64,000 bases of DNA from Psoroptes ovis (GCA_002943765.1 PQWQ01000022.1:682001-746000); one strand, 5' to 3'; counted from the stretch's first letter, positions 11,701 to 24,306 are shown. Numbers and translations are program-made. Notes: generated by a model not told the origin, from the sequence alone.

Positions 11701-13569
11701 TGTATGATTGTCGATTTACCACCACCAGATGGCCCTACGAGCGCAACAATATCATTTGAATTGAATTCAACGTTGAAATGATTTAGAATCGATCGATCTG
11801 GTCTTGATGGATAATGAAATTTAACATTACGAAATTCAATCCGGATTTGGTCATTGTAAATGGTTCCAATCAGTGAATTTTGATTAATTAATGAAAATTT
11901 ACGGTTATCATTGTGACCATTACGGTCATAATCATAATCATCATTAGTAAATTGTACCATCGACGATTTACGTTCAATGATTCGTAGCAGAATTTTTGCA
12001 GCCATTTTACCTTGTACCAAGGTATCGTAATAAGGTGTAGCGGCCGCAATATTCATACCACAACTGGCGATACTCCAAAATATTATGATTAAATCATCAA
12101 TACGATAATTGTCTGCCGGTGAAAGCATAAGCTTAATACCATACCATAACCCTAGTGATATACAAAAATACAAAATGGACCAATTTATTGAATTACCAAT
12201 GGCCGAAACGATTGATCGATATCGAAAATATCGTTTCGATTCCCGTAATGATTGCTCGTAACGTTTTGACTGGACATATTGACCATTGTAGGCATATATG
12301 GTCCGTATTGAATTGATCGTTTCGTTTACCAACGAATTCGAAATTGATGTTTCGTCGGATTCTCTCTGTTGATAATGATTCATGAACTAAATTTGGGTGG
12401 AAATAGAATCGAATTCAAGACGTTTAATTAAAGGGTATTCAAAGGGTTATACTCGGGGAAATTAATCAAAAACATCAATACCTTGGTCATCACCCATGAT
12501 GTCAAGATGAATATCGGTGCCAACGTGACCAGCAATGCTGATAGCTTCCAGCCATAATAGAAACTTATGGTTAAATTCACGAATAAACAGCAACAATTGT
12601 AGATCAGTAGGCCAAAATTTTCATTGAATGTATTTTCAAATTTTTTAAAATCACTGTTTTGAATATGAAATTCAATCATTAATTCAATCAATTAGAGTTG
12701 TTCATGAAAATTGGCCAGAACTTTCCGGACAACTTAAGAATTAAAAGGGCTTAATTCATTGATCGATCAACCGCAACAAGCCTATTGCGAATGATTAATT
12801 ACGATTAATTGATCAAAGCAAATTAATCGAATCGATTAATCGATTTGACCTTCATTGATGGTACACCCTTGCTGCGCAATTTTCAAGATTTATGATAATG
12901 TTGCTTACCTCGTGATTCTTGTAATAAATTCACCTGATCTATGTTGTTCATGCCATGCAATCTCTTGCGATAGTATCGATTGAAAATATTTATATTTCAA
13001 TGTATTTGTCAAATTGCTTGACATTAATTGAAATGCATAAAGCGTCACGGTAATACTGATCATGAACAGTGCGAATGATATGGCCGTAAACACTGACCAA
13101 TACATTATATGGGCTATGAATTGTTCTTTGATCGTATGGTCGCTATGGTCATTATCGTTGACCAATGATTCCATCGACGTAATATTATCACGATGTTTCT
13201 CGAACGCAACGAAGACGCCAACGACTTTACCGAATGAAATGTCCAGCAACGGGAAATTGATGCCAGCGACCAGTGCACCGATCACACCGATGACCAGTAA
13301 GAAATAATCATAATTTGTGCCGTATTTAAACTTGGAATCGGCGAAACAACTGGATTAATTTGACCTTTGACTAGTCGAAACTTTAAAAAACTTACGATCT
13401 CGGCCAACGATGCAGATGATGCGTCCGACACTGACGACGATGATGATGAATTAGATGATGATGATGGGCCTAAAGATGACGAGGTTTCCGATAATTGGGT
13501 CACTGTGGTCATCGTTGACCGGCAATCATCCTGATCATCACCGTTTAGCGAATATTTTTGTTTGGTCAT
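8754..13569 (-). CDS. ABCB full transporter (P-glycoprotein/MDR-like), six exons
   Basis: ATP-driven efflux pump of the plasma membrane. Exons: 13569-13396, 13330-12909, 12653-12482, 12386-9886, 9824-9446, 9380-8754. All have GT-AG borders with matching phases, and the sum is 4275 bp or 1424 residues, typical of ABCB1 (about 1280) plus extensions. Order: Ser-rich N-terminus (1-58), TMD1, NBD1, acidic linker, TMD2, NBD2. NBD1 shows Walker A GPSGGGKST (about 474), signature LSGGQ (about 592), Walker B ILLLDEATSALD and H-loop AHRLST. NBD2 shows Walker A GRSGCGKST (about 1193), signature LSGGQ (about 1317), ILLLDEATSALD and AHRLKT. Both sites keep the catalytic Glu, so both should hydrolyse ATP. 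Oddities: an extra hydrophilic Lys/Asn-rich insert just before the NBD2 signature, and a D/E-rich run in the linker. Known role of the family: export of hydrophobic compounds, including acaricides. Substrate here unknown. Confidence 0.93.
12694..12736. mobile_element. Half-MITE in an ABCB intron
   Basis: Only one end survives (GAGTTGTTCATGAAAATTGG to CTTTCCGGACAACTTA), inside the 255-bp intron between exons 2 and 3. Confidence 0.7.
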
Positions 13570-14343
13570 TTTTTTTTTTTTTTTTTCGTTTAAATTTAAC
13601 TAACAGCAAACGCAATCGAAATGGTCACAATCAAACATTGATGCATAACACTGTTGATCGCAATTGATTGAAACTTGTACACAAAGTAAATTATGAATCG
13701 CTGGAATCGTGGAATCGTCGAATCGTTGAATTTCAAATCAAATTCACTCAAATCAAACATTGAAAACGAATCTAACTTTAACTGAGTTTGATTCACGAAA
13801 TTTAATATGTGAAATATGAAAATGTCAAGAATGTAATTTTGAAAAATGTAAAATATAACTTTGATTGGCGAGACAAAATCAGTGTTAAAATGATTGAAAT
13901 TGAATGATTGATATGGTCTTTTGGATATATATGTGTGACTATCGTATGTCAATTATCATTGAAATTATATGTAATGTAAATGACTGAATCAAATCAAATC
14001 AAATCAAATCTAAATCAAAAATGAAATCATAATTATCAAATGAAGATTTCAATTTCTTCCTTTGTGAAACCTTTAGAAAAGGTTCTGAAGCAATCTGTCA
14101 CTTATTAAATGTAATTTCAATTAATTTTGATTATTATTTTGACAACAGATAATTCTGACTGATGACAGGTATATAACAATAACAAACATACGACAGCATT
14201 TATACATACAAACAGCATCTATCAACCAATCAATCAATCTATCAATCAATTAAGCCAATATATGCCACACACACACTTCTGATTATATGATGATGGTAAA
14301 TATGGTGTGCCTGTCTGTATGACACACAGTGAATATGATGATG

Positions 14344-14363
14344 AGTGTGTGTGTGTGTGTGTG
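14344..14363. repeat. GT microsatellite
   Basis: About nine GT units. Confidence 0.9.
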
Positions 14364-14423
14364 ATGTATGTACATCATCGAAAATTACAGAAATGTACAA
14401 ATCCGTGTAAATATGATTGAATT

Positions 14424-14492
14424 AGAGTTGTTCGAAAAGTTGTGTCTGATTTTCAGTGAGATTGAAATACAGACAGGACTTTCCGGACAGCT
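14424..14492. mobile_element. Diverged mariner-like MITE
   Basis: GAGTTGTTCGAAAAGTTGTGTC on the left pairs with GACAGGACTTTCCGGACAGC on the right. Confidence 0.6.
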
Positions 14493-14525
14493 TTTATAAA
14501 TAATGATGTATATGAGTATAGATCA

Positions 14526-14606
14526 AGAGTTGTCCTAAAAGTTATGTCGGTATTTGTTTTAGATTTAAAGTCAGACACAACTTTTCGGACAGCGCTTGAA
14601 ATTAAT
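14526..14606. mobile_element. Diverged mariner-like MITE
   Basis: AGAGTTGTCCTAAAAGTTAT on the left pairs with GACACAACTTTTCGGACAGC on the right. It lies 34 bp from the preceding element. Confidence 0.65.
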
Positions 14607-15200
14607 ATTTTCAGATTTTCAAATTTTTAAAAATCAAAGTTCACACTCTAAATCTAAAGATTTCAATTCTGCTTCTTTCATCCAATGACTAATCACTTGA
14701 AACATTAATTAATTAAGATTTTTAATTAAACAATCGATTGATTGATCAAATTGATCAAATTAAATCAAAGAATCACCGGCAATCGATCAATCATCAATCG
14801 ATTGATTCACCAATCACCCGGTAAATCTGATCGACCTTCTCCACAAATCCGGCCCAAGAATCGACCAAGTCTTTGGTCATCCCAATGATCATCAAGGGTT
14901 CAAGGAACGGGTTGGTCTTTGGTCTTCAAGAAACAGTTTCAAGGACTCCAAGGATTCATTCATTGATATCCGTAATAATAATTCTTTAATTGTGACAAGT
15001 TTTGACAATTAACAGAGGAATCAAACCTTTGAGCCTTTATAATTTGATTTCGTCCTTGATTAATTGATTGATTATTGCAATCATTCCTTAATGATTGTTT
15101 ACTAATCATCAATTGATAACATTGATCATAATTGATCTTATGATCAATCGATGATTTCGATCTTTGATCAAAACACAAACTAAAAACACATCGCTCTTAA

Positions 15201-15683
15201 TTGTCATCATACCTTTGTGAAATGATTTCACAACACACAGTTTCATCACTGGTCCTTCTATGCCCAATGAGTATTCAACTATTGACTGGCGACTTCAACA
15301 GTCATAATCGGGTTTGGGGTGGGAACATAAACGATGAACGTGGGCATATTATTTTAGACCTCACATGTCGCCAGAATTTGGTAATTCTTAATGATGGTTC
15401 AATGACGTTTGATAATAGTAGATATCAGAGTGCTATTGATTTAACTTTAGTTAATCAACATGCAATCAATCATGTTTCGAATTGGCGCGTAGAAAACCTG
15501 GCTTCTGGCTCAGATCATAACTTGATATCGTTTTCCTTCTCTTCATATATTCCTGTTAAATCACATTATCTAACCAGAAAATATCACACGAAATGCATTG
15601 ATTGGTCTGAATTTAATAGAAGAATCATCAGCTTATCTAAATTTAATGTGAACGTTTCTCATCTCAATTCAAATGAACTATGA
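15201..15683 (+). pseudogene. Non-LTR retrotransposon (LINE) endonuclease fragment
   Basis: The frame encodes the C-terminal half of an APE-type endonuclease domain. Seen: GDFNSHNRVWG, the conserved GDFN(A/S)H motif; then ERGHIILDL, NLVILNDG, SAIDLTLV and GSDHNLISF, the (S/G)SDH catalytic motif. This is the usual order in ORF2 of Jockey-, I- and R1-like elements. The N-terminal half of the domain and all of the reverse transcriptase are missing: the frame stops at 15683, and 35 bp later the satellite array begins. It is a truncated, dead copy, and the first 25 residues of the frame probably belong to flanking sequence or a shifted frame. The clade cannot be fixed from this piece. Confidence 0.8.
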
Positions 15684-15717
15684 TTGTATAAATTTTATTA
15701 TTTTTTTCTTATTGATA

Positions 15718-18700
15718 GGGACTATAGACTGCCATCTTTTTTCAGAAAAAGCAAAGGCTATAGACTGGCAATTTTTTCCAAAAAAACAAAGACTGTAGAC
15801 TGCCATCTTTTTTCAGAAAAAGCAAAGGCTATAGACTGACATCTTTTTTCAGAAAAAGCAAAGGCTATACACTGGCAATTTTCTCGAAAAAATCGAAGAC
15901 TATAGACTGCCATCTTTTTTCAAAAAGCAAAGGCTATAGACTGGCAATTTTTCTGAAAAAAGCAAAGGCAATAGACTGCCATCTTTTTTTAGAAAAAGCA
16001 AAGGCTATAGACTGGCAATTTTTCTGAAAAAAGCAAAGGCTATACACTGGCAATTTTCTCGAAAAAATCGAAGACTATAGACTGGCAATTTTTCAGAAAA
16101 ATCAAAGGCAATAGACTGGCAATTTTTCTGAAAAAAGCAAAGGCTATACACTGGCAATTTTTCTGAAAAAAGCAAAGGCTGTAGACTGGCAATTTTTCTG
16201 AAAAAAGCAAAGGCAATAGACTGCCATCTTTTTTTAGAAAAAGCAAAGGCTATAGACTGGCAATTTTTCTGAAAAAAGCAAAGGCTATACACTGGCAATT
16301 TTCTCGAAAAAATCGAAGACTATAGACTGGCAATTTTTCAGAAAAATCAAAGGCAATAGACTGGCAATTTTTCTGAAAAAAGCAAAGGCTATACACTGGC
16401 AATTTTTCTGAAAAAATCAAAGGCTATAGACTGCCATCTTTTTTCAGAAAAAGCAAAGGCTATAGACTGGCAATTTTTTCCAAAAAAACAAAGACTGTAG
16501 ACTGCCATCTTTTTTCAGAAAAAGCAAAGGCTATAGACTGACATCTTTTTTCAGAAAAAGCAAAGGCTATACACTGGCAATTTTTCTGAAAAAAGCAAAG
16601 GCAATAGACTGCCATCTTTTTTTAGAAAAAGCAAAGGCTATAGACTGGCAATTTTTCTGAAAAAAGCAAAGGCTATACACTGGCAATTTTTCTGAAAAAA
16701 GCAAAGGCTGTAGACTGCCATCTTTTTTCAAAAAAATCAAAGGCAATAGACTGGCAATTTTTCTGAAAAAATCAAAGGCTATACACTGGCAATTTTTCTG
16801 AAAAAAGCAAAGGCTATACACTGGCAATTTTTCTAGAAAAAGCAAAGGCAATAGACTGCCATCTTTTTTCAGAAAAAGCAAAGGCTATAGACTGACATCT
16901 TTTTTCAGAAAAAGCAAAGGCTATACACTGGCAATTTTCTCGAAAAAATCGAAGACTATAGACTGCCATCTTTTTTCAAAAAGCAAAGGCTATAGACTGG
17001 CAATTTTTCTGAAAAAAGCAAAGGCAATAGACTGCCATCTTTTTTCAAAAAGCAAAGGCTATAGACTGGCAATTTTTCTGAAAAAAGCAAAGGCTATACA
17101 CTGGCAATTTTCTCGAAAAAATCGAAGACTATAGACTGGCAATTTTTCAGAAAAATCAAAGGCAATAGACTGGCAATTTTTCTGAAAAAAGCAAAGGCTA
17201 TACACTGGCAATTTTTCTGAAAAAAGCAAAGGCTGTAGACTGCCATCTTTTTTCAAAAAAATCAAAGGCAATAGACTGGCAATTTTTCTGAAAAAAGCAA
17301 AGGCTATACACTGGCAATTTTTCTGAAAAAATCAAAGGCTATACACTGGCAATTTTTCTGAAAAAAGCAAAGGCTATAGACTGGCAATTTTTCAGAAAAA
17401 TCAAAGGCAATAGACTGGCAATTTTTCTGAAAAAAGCAAAGGCTATACACTGGCAATTTTTCTGAAAAAAGCAAAGGCTATACACTGGCAATTTTTCTGA
17501 AAAAAGCAAAGGCAATAGACTGGCAATTTTTCTGAAAAAAGCAAAGGCTATACACTGGCAATTTTCTCGAAAAAATCGAAGACTATAGACTGGCAATTTT
17601 TCAGAAAAATCAAAGGCAATAGACTGGCAATTTTTCTGAAAAAAGCAAAGGCTATACACTGGCAATTTTTCTGAAAAAAGCAAAGGCTATACACTGGCAA
17701 TTTTTCTGAAAAAAGCAAAGGCTATACACTGGCAATTTTTCTGAAAAAATCAAAGGCTATACACTGGCAATTTTTCTGAAAAAAGCAAAGGCTATAGACT
17801 GGCAATTTTTCAGAAAAATCAAAGGCAATAGACTGGCAATTTTTCTGAAAAAAGCAAAGGCTATACACTGGCAATTTTTCTGAAAAAAGCAAAGGCTATA
17901 CACTGGCAATTTTTCTGAAAAAAGCAAAGGCAATAGACTGCCATCTTTTTTCAAAAAAAGCAAAGGCTATAGACTGGCAATTTTTCTGAAAAAAACAAAG
18001 GCTGTAGACTGCCATCTTTTTTCAAAAAAATCAAAGGCTATAGACTGGCAATTTTTCTGAAAAAAGCAAAGGCTATACACTGGCAATTTTCTCGAAAAAA
18101 TCGAAGACTATAGACTGCCATCTTTTTTCAAAAAAAGCAAAGACTATAGACTGCCATCTTTTTTCAGAAAAAGCAAAGGCTATAGACTGACATCTTTTTT
18201 CAGAAAAAGCAAAGGCTATAGACTGACATCTTTTTTCAGAAAAAGCAAAGGCTGTAGACTGCTATCTTTTTTCAAAAAAATCAAAGGCTATAGACTGGCA
18301 ATTTTTCAGAAAAAGCAAAGGCTATACACTGGCAATTTTTCTGAAAAAAGCAAAGGCTATACACTGGCAATTTTTCTGAAAAAAGCAAAGGCTATACACT
18401 GGCAATTTTTCTGAAAAAAGCAAAGGCTATACACTGGCAATTTTTCTGAAAAAAGCAAAGGCAATAGACTGCCATCTTTTTTTAGAAAAAGCAAAGGCTA
18501 TACACTGGCAATTTTTCTGAAAAAATCAAAGGCTATACACTGGCAATTTTTCTGAAAAAGGCAAAGGCTATACACTGGCAATTTTTCTGGAAAAAGCAAA
18601 GGCAATAGACTGCCATCTTTTTTCAGAAAAAGCAAAGGCTATAGACTGCCATCTTTTTTCAGAAAAAGCAAAGGCTATAGACTGGCAATTTTTCTAGAAA

Positions 18701-21700
18701 AAGCAAAGGCAATAGACTGCCATCTTTTTTCAGAAAAAGCAAAGGCTATAGACTGACATCTTTTTTCAGAAAAAGCAAAGGCAATAGACTGCCATCTTTT
18801 TTCAGAAAAAGCAAAGGCTATAGACTGACATCTTTTTTCAGAAAAAGCAAAGGCTATAGACTGCCATATTTTTTCAGAAAAAGCAAAGGCTATACACTGG
18901 CAATTTTCTCGAAAAAATCGAAGACTATAGACTGCCATCTTTTTTCAGAAAAAGCAAAGGCTATAGACTGCCATATTTTTTCAGAAAAAGCAAAGGCTAT
19001 ACACTGGCAATTTTCTCGAAAAAATCGAAGACTATAGACTCCCATCTTTTTTCAGAAAAAGCAAAGGCAATAGACTGCCATCTTTTTTCAAAAAAAGCAA
19101 AGGCAATAGACTGCCATCTTTTTTCAAAAAAAGCAAAGGCTATAGACTGGCAATTTTTCTGAAAAAAGCAAAGGCAATAGACTGCCATCTTTTTTTAGAA
19201 AAAGCAAAGGCTATAGACTGGCAATTTTTCTGAAAAAAACAAAGGCTGTAGACTGCCATCTTTTTTCAAAAAAATCAAAGGCTATAGACTGGCAATTTTT
19301 CTGAAAAAAGCAAAGGCTATACACTGGCAATTTTCTCGAAAAAATCGAAGACTGTAGACTGCCATCTTTTTTCAAAAAAAGCAAAGACTATAGACTGCCA
19401 TCTTTTTTCAGAAAAAGCAAAGGCTATAGACTGACATCTTTTTTCAGAAAAAGCAAAGGCTATAGACTGACATCTTTTTTCAGAAAAAGCAAAGGCTATA
19501 GACTGCCATCTTTTTTTAGAAAAAGCAAAGGCTATAGACTGGCAATTTTTCTGAAAAAAGCAAAGGCTATACACTGGCAATTTTCTCGAAAAAATCGAAG
19601 ACTATAGACTGCCATCTTTTTTCAAAAAAAGCAAAGACTATAGACTGACATCTTTTTTCAGAAAAAGCAAAGGCTATAGACTGACATCTTTTTTCAGAAA
19701 AAGCAAAGGCTATAGACTGACATCTTTTTTTAGAAAAAGCAAAGGCTATAGACTGGCAATTTTTCTGAAAAAAGCAAAGGCTATACACTGGCAATTTTCT
19801 CGAAAAAATCGAAGACTATAGACTGCCATCTTTTTTCAAAAAAAGCAAAGACTATAGACTGCCATCTTTTTTCAGAAAAAGCAAAGGCTATAGACTGACA
19901 TCTTTTTTCAGAAAAAGCAAAGGCTATAGACTGACATCTTTTTTCAGAAAAAGCAAAGGCTATAGACTGCCATCTTTTTTTAGAAAAAGCAAAGGCTATA
20001 GACTGGCAATTTTTCTGAAAAAAGCAAAAGCAATAGACTGCCATCTTTTTTCAGAAAAAGCAAAGGCTATAGACTGCCATCTTTTTTTAGAAAAAGCAAA
20101 GGCTATAGACTGGCAATTTTTCTGAAAAAAGCAAAGGCTATACACTGGCAATTTTTCTAGAAAAAGCAAAGGCAATAGACTGCCATCTTTTTTCAGAAAA
20201 AGCAAAGGCTGTAGACTGCTATCTTTTTTCAAAAAAATCAAAGGCTATAGACTGGCAATTTTTCAGAAAAAGCAAAGGCTATAGACTGGCAATTTTTCTG
20301 AAAAAAGCAAAGGCTATACACTGGCAATTTTTCTAGAAAAAGCAAAGGCAATAGACTGCCATCTTTTTTCAGAAAAAGCAAAGGCTGTAGACTGCTATCT
20401 TTTTTCAAAAAAATCAAAGGCTATAGACTGGCAATTTTTCAGAAAAAGCAAAGGCTATACACTGGCAATTTTTCTGAAAAAAGCAAAGGCTATACACTGG
20501 CAATTTTTCTGAAAAAAGCAAAGGCTATACACTGGCAATTTTTCTGAAAAAAGCAAAGGCTATACACTGGCAATTTTTCTGAAAAAAGCAAAGGCAATAG
20601 ACTGCCATCTTTTTTTAGAAAAAGCAAAGGCTATACACTGGCAATTTTTCTGAAAAAATCAAAGGCTATACACTGGCAATTTTTCTGAAAAAGGCAAAGG
20701 CTATACACTGGCAATTTTTCTGGAAAAAGCAAAGGCAATAGACTGCCATCTTTTTTCAGAAAAAGCAAAGGCTATAGACTGGCAATTTTTCTAGAAAAAG
20801 CAAAGGCAATAGACTGCCATCTTTTTTCAGAAAAAGCAAAGGCTATAGACTGACATCTTTTTTCAGAAAAAGCAAAGGCAATAGACTGCCATCTTTTTTC
20901 AGAAAAAGCAAAGGCTATAGACTGACATCTTTTTTCAGAAAAAGCAAAGGCTATAGACTGCCATATTTTTTCAGAAAAAGCAAAGGCTATACACTGGCAA
21001 TTTTCTCGAAAAAATCGAAGACTATAGACTGCCATCTTTTTTCAGAAAAAGCAAAGGCTATAGACTGCCATATTTTTTCAGAAAAAGCAAAGGCTATACA
21101 CTGGCAATTTTCTCGAAAAAATCGAAGACTATAGACTCCCATCTTTTTTCAGAAAAAGCAAAGGCAATAGACTGCCATCTTTTTTCAAAAAAAGCAAAGG
21201 CTATAGACTGGCAATTTTTCTGAAAAAAGCAAAGGCAATAGACTGCCATCTTTTTTTAGAAAAAGCAAAGGCTATAGACTGGCAATTTTTCTGAAAAAAA
21301 CAAAGGCTGTAGACTGCCATCTTTTTTCAAAAAAATCAAAGGCTATAGACTGGCAATTTTTCTGAAAAAAGCAAAGGCTATACACTGGCAATTTTCTCGA
21401 AAAAATCGAAGACTGTAGACTGCCATCTTTTTTCAAAAAAAGCAAAGACTATAGACTGCCATCTTTTTTCAGAAAAAGCAAAGGCTATAGACTGGCAATT
21501 TTTCAGAAAAAGCAAAGGCTATACACTGGCAATTTTTCTGGAAAAAGCAAAGGCTATAGACTGCCATCTTTTTTCAGAAAAAGCAAAGGCTATAGACTGG
21601 CAATTTTTCAGAAAAAGCAAAGGCTATACACTGGCAATTTTTCTGGAAAAAGCAAAGGCTATAGACTGCCATCTTTTTTCAAAAAAATCAAAGGCTATAG

Positions 21701-22497
21701 ACTGGCAATTTTTCAGAAAAAGCAAAGGCTATACACTGGCAATTTTTCTGAAAAAAGCAAAGGCTATAGACTGGCAATTTTTCAGAAAAAGCAAAGGCTA
21801 TAGACTGGCAATTTTTCTGGAAAAAGCAAAGGCTATAGACTGCCATCTTTTTTCAGAAAAAGCAAAGGCTATAGACTGGCAATTTTTCAGAAAAAGCAAA
21901 GGCTATACACTGGCAATTTTTCTGGAAAAAGCAAAGGCTATAGACTGCCATCTTTTTTCAAAAAAATCAAAGGCAATAGACTGGCAATTTTTCTGGAAAA
22001 AGCAAAGGCTATAGACTGCCATCTTTTTTCAGAAAAAGCAAAGGCTATAGACTGGCAATTTTTCAGAAAAAGCAAAGGCTATACACTGGCAATTTTTCTG
22101 GAAAAATCAAAGGCAATAGACTGGCAATTTTTCTGAAAAAAGCAAAGGCTATACACTGGCAATTTTTCAGAAAAAGCAAAGGCTATACACTGGCAATTTT
22201 TCTGGAAAAAGCAAAGGCTATAGACTGCCATCTTTTTTCAGAAAAACAAAGGCTATAGACTGGCAATTTATTCCAAAAAATCGAAGACTATAGACTGGCA
22301 ATTTTCTCGAAAAAATCGAAGACTATAGACTGGCAATTTTCTCGAAAAAATCGAAGACTATAGACTGGCAATTTTCTCGAAAAAATCGAAGACTATAGAC
22401 TGGCAATTTTCTCGAAAAAATCGAAGACTATAGACTGGCAATTTTCTCGAAAAAATCAAACACTATAGACTGCCATCTTTTTTCAGAAAAAGCAAAG
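15718..22497 (+). repeat. 6.8 kb satellite array, 35-36 bp monomer
   Basis: About 190 head-to-tail monomers sharing the core GGCTATAGACTGGCAA followed by an A/T-rich half. Three main types alternate: a 36-bp type with GACTGCCATCTTTTTTCAG, a 35-bp type with CACTGGCAATTTTTCTG, and a 35-bp type with TTTTCTCGAAAAAATCGAAG. The right edge (about 22260-22450) is a run of nearly identical type-3 units. Longer blocks are duplicated within the array. It abuts a LINE fragment on the left. Confidence 0.97.
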
Positions 22498-22740
22498 AAA
22501 ATTTGGGGATGAAGATGTACTGTCACAATGTCTTAATGGAAAAAATGCAAAACTAACAACAATCTCTCTGTGTACCTTATAAACAAACAAGACAAATATT
22601 GAATCGTTCATTCGTTCGCTTTTCATTCATACATTAGTCAAGTTTGTTCATTGGCAAGTCAATACTTTTAAGGCCATCTAGTGAGAGAGCAATTCATAAA
22701 TTAGCAAATTGGAGAAATTTTCAATATTTTTTCTCATTGA

Positions 22741-22860
22741 ATTTCTATGGCAATTTTTTTTCTGAAAAAACATAATTCGCTATACAACGCCATCTTTTTT
22801 CAAAAATCAAAAGCTATAACCCTAGAGAAATTTTCAAAAAAAAAAAAACAAAACAAAGGC
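22741..22860 (+). repeat. Degenerate satellite monomers
   Basis: Two or three decayed units (ATGGCAATTTTTTTTCTG, CGCCATCTTTTTTCAAAAA, AAGCTATAACCC), separated from the main array by about 250 bp. Confidence 0.7.
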
Positions 22861-22878
22861 TTTTTTTGAAATTGAAAA

Positions 22879-22907
22879 TCTGACACAACTTTTCGGACAG
22901 CTCTTGA
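22879..22907. mobile_element. Solo MITE end
   Basis: CTGACACAACTTTTCGGACA end without a partner. The sequence after it matches that after the element at 14606 (GCTCTTGATATTAATATT versus GCGCTTGAAATTAATATT). Confidence 0.5.
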
Positions 22908-23040
22908 TATTAATATTGATTGATTGATCAAAGAAGCGCACCGGCATATGAGTGAATCGATTGTTGATCGATTTGTTCGTTTTGGTAGATGAGCTGTCGT
23001 CACATCCTATACTCATCTTGGTTGAAAAACAACAATATAA

Positions 23041-23120
23041 TTAGTTTGTCCGAAAAGTTTTTGCCGATTTTCTAATGTTTTTCAATTAGTAAATCGACAA
23101 AAACTTTCCGGACAATGCAT
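23041..23120. mobile_element. Mariner-like MITE, symmetric subfamily
   Basis: TTGTCCGAAAAGTTTTTGCC on the left and its complement GACAAAAACTTTCCGGACAA on the right. A long, nearly perfect stem with a short middle. Confidence 0.8.
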
Positions 23121-23310
23121 AAATCGGTTTTAGTTTTTGTTTGTGAAAAACACATTTTTGTGTAAATTTAAGCCAAAATTTCCCTGAAAAAAATAATCAA
23201 CCGCATCATCACTGTATTTTGGATAATAATCTCGCGGACAATTGTAAGTCACTTTTTAAAATCACTTTTAATTAATAGATTAGAAAATATGAAAATTGTA
23301 AATCAAAAGT

Positions 23311-23397
23311 ATTAGGCTGTCCGAAAAGTTCTTGCCGATTTTTATGAACAACACTCGATTGCGATTAAGCCGAATGAACTTTTCGGACAACCTAATA
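23311..23397 (+). mobile_element. Mariner-like MITE, asymmetric subfamily
   Basis: ATTAGGCTGTCCGAAAAGTT on the left and GATTAAGCCGAATGAAC then GGACAACCTAATA on the right. Confidence 0.88.
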
Positions 23398-23940
23398 CAT
23401 TAATTTACTACAAGTTGCCAGCTGATGATCGCAGCCTATGGCCGCATCAATGATTGATTTAGATCTATTTTTGACCAACTAATCGATTGATTGGTCGATT
23501 ATCAATTCGTCCATCTAATCACATGTGTCAAGTTTTACTCATAAGAAAACATCGAAAATTATTTGCCTTCAGGCAAAATTTCATTCAAAAAATTTTATTT
23601 TTAGCCCCTTTCTACTTACTCATTATGCATAGACTACGCGTGTACGTGCAGCAGATGTAACCAGGAAAAGAGCTGGCGCAACAAGGCGCAGCATCATGTG
23701 CAATCACACTTGGCCAATGAAAATTTAAAAAATCTTTGAAAAATGCTGAGCAGCGCTAAAGCGCTGCCTTTTTGGCTTCGCCTTTACTCATGTCAGCAGT
23801 TTTCAACAAAAAAAAATTTTCATATTTCTTGAAGATCTTTGAAAATTTTGAAAAATTTCAATGATAATTGGAAATATCAGGAAATCAAATGAAATTCAAC
23901 TGATCACAAATGCCTGATGAAATCGAAATACCTTTGAAAT

Positions 23941-24025
23941 ATTAGGCTGTCCGAAAAGTTCATTCGGCTTCATTCAATAGCATTTGCTCATGAAAATCGG
24001 TAAGGACTTTCCGGACAGCCTAATA
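23941..24025 (-). mobile_element. Mariner-like MITE, asymmetric subfamily, inverted
   Basis: GTTCATTCGGCTTCATTC on the left and ATGAAAATCGG on the right, with ATTAGGCTGTCC and GGACAGCCTAATA termini. Confidence 0.88.
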
Positions 24026-24306
24026 CTTTTGTTTTAATCTGTGATTTGAAAATGAAAAATCGATCAATCAACCAATCAATGTGTATTAATAGATTTAATT
24101 ATTCAAATAAAAAATTGATTGATATGAGTAAAAATAGGCCAAATATTTAAAAACATCAAAGGAGATCTGGCTAAAAATTGATTCGATTAATTCATAAATA
24201 AAAGTAAATTTGAGAAAGTTTCTCGTAAATTTCAATTTTTCTAAGCGTTTTCGGGAACTTTTCTCGGCTATTTCTGTTTTAGGATGCGTCCATGGTCGCA
24301 TACCGG

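Larger units (their letters stand above)
13570..15200. other. Region upstream of the ABCB gene
   Basis: Promoter side of the ABCB gene, with a T/A run just before the ATG. Contains a GT microsatellite (14344-14363) and two diverged MITEs (about 14424-14492 and 14526-14606). No coding exon supported. Confidence 0.55.
22498..24306. other. Intergenic region after the satellite
   Basis: Begins with degenerate satellite relics (22741-22860), followed by MITEs at about 22879 (one end), 23041, 23311 and 23941. A GC-rich patch with repeated GCGC (23640-23800) is unexplained. No gene supported. Confidence 0.6.

Noticed and set aside
15718..22497. Many minus-strand open frames of 60-114 codons with SIAFAF repeats
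   Set aside because: They are translations of satellite monomers, break wherever a 35-bp unit occurs, and have no start context or neighbouring exon. Not called as genes.
15718..22497. CRISPR-like alternation of repeated and variable segments
   Set aside because: There are no unique spacers: all segments are variants of one monomer, and the genome is eukaryotic.
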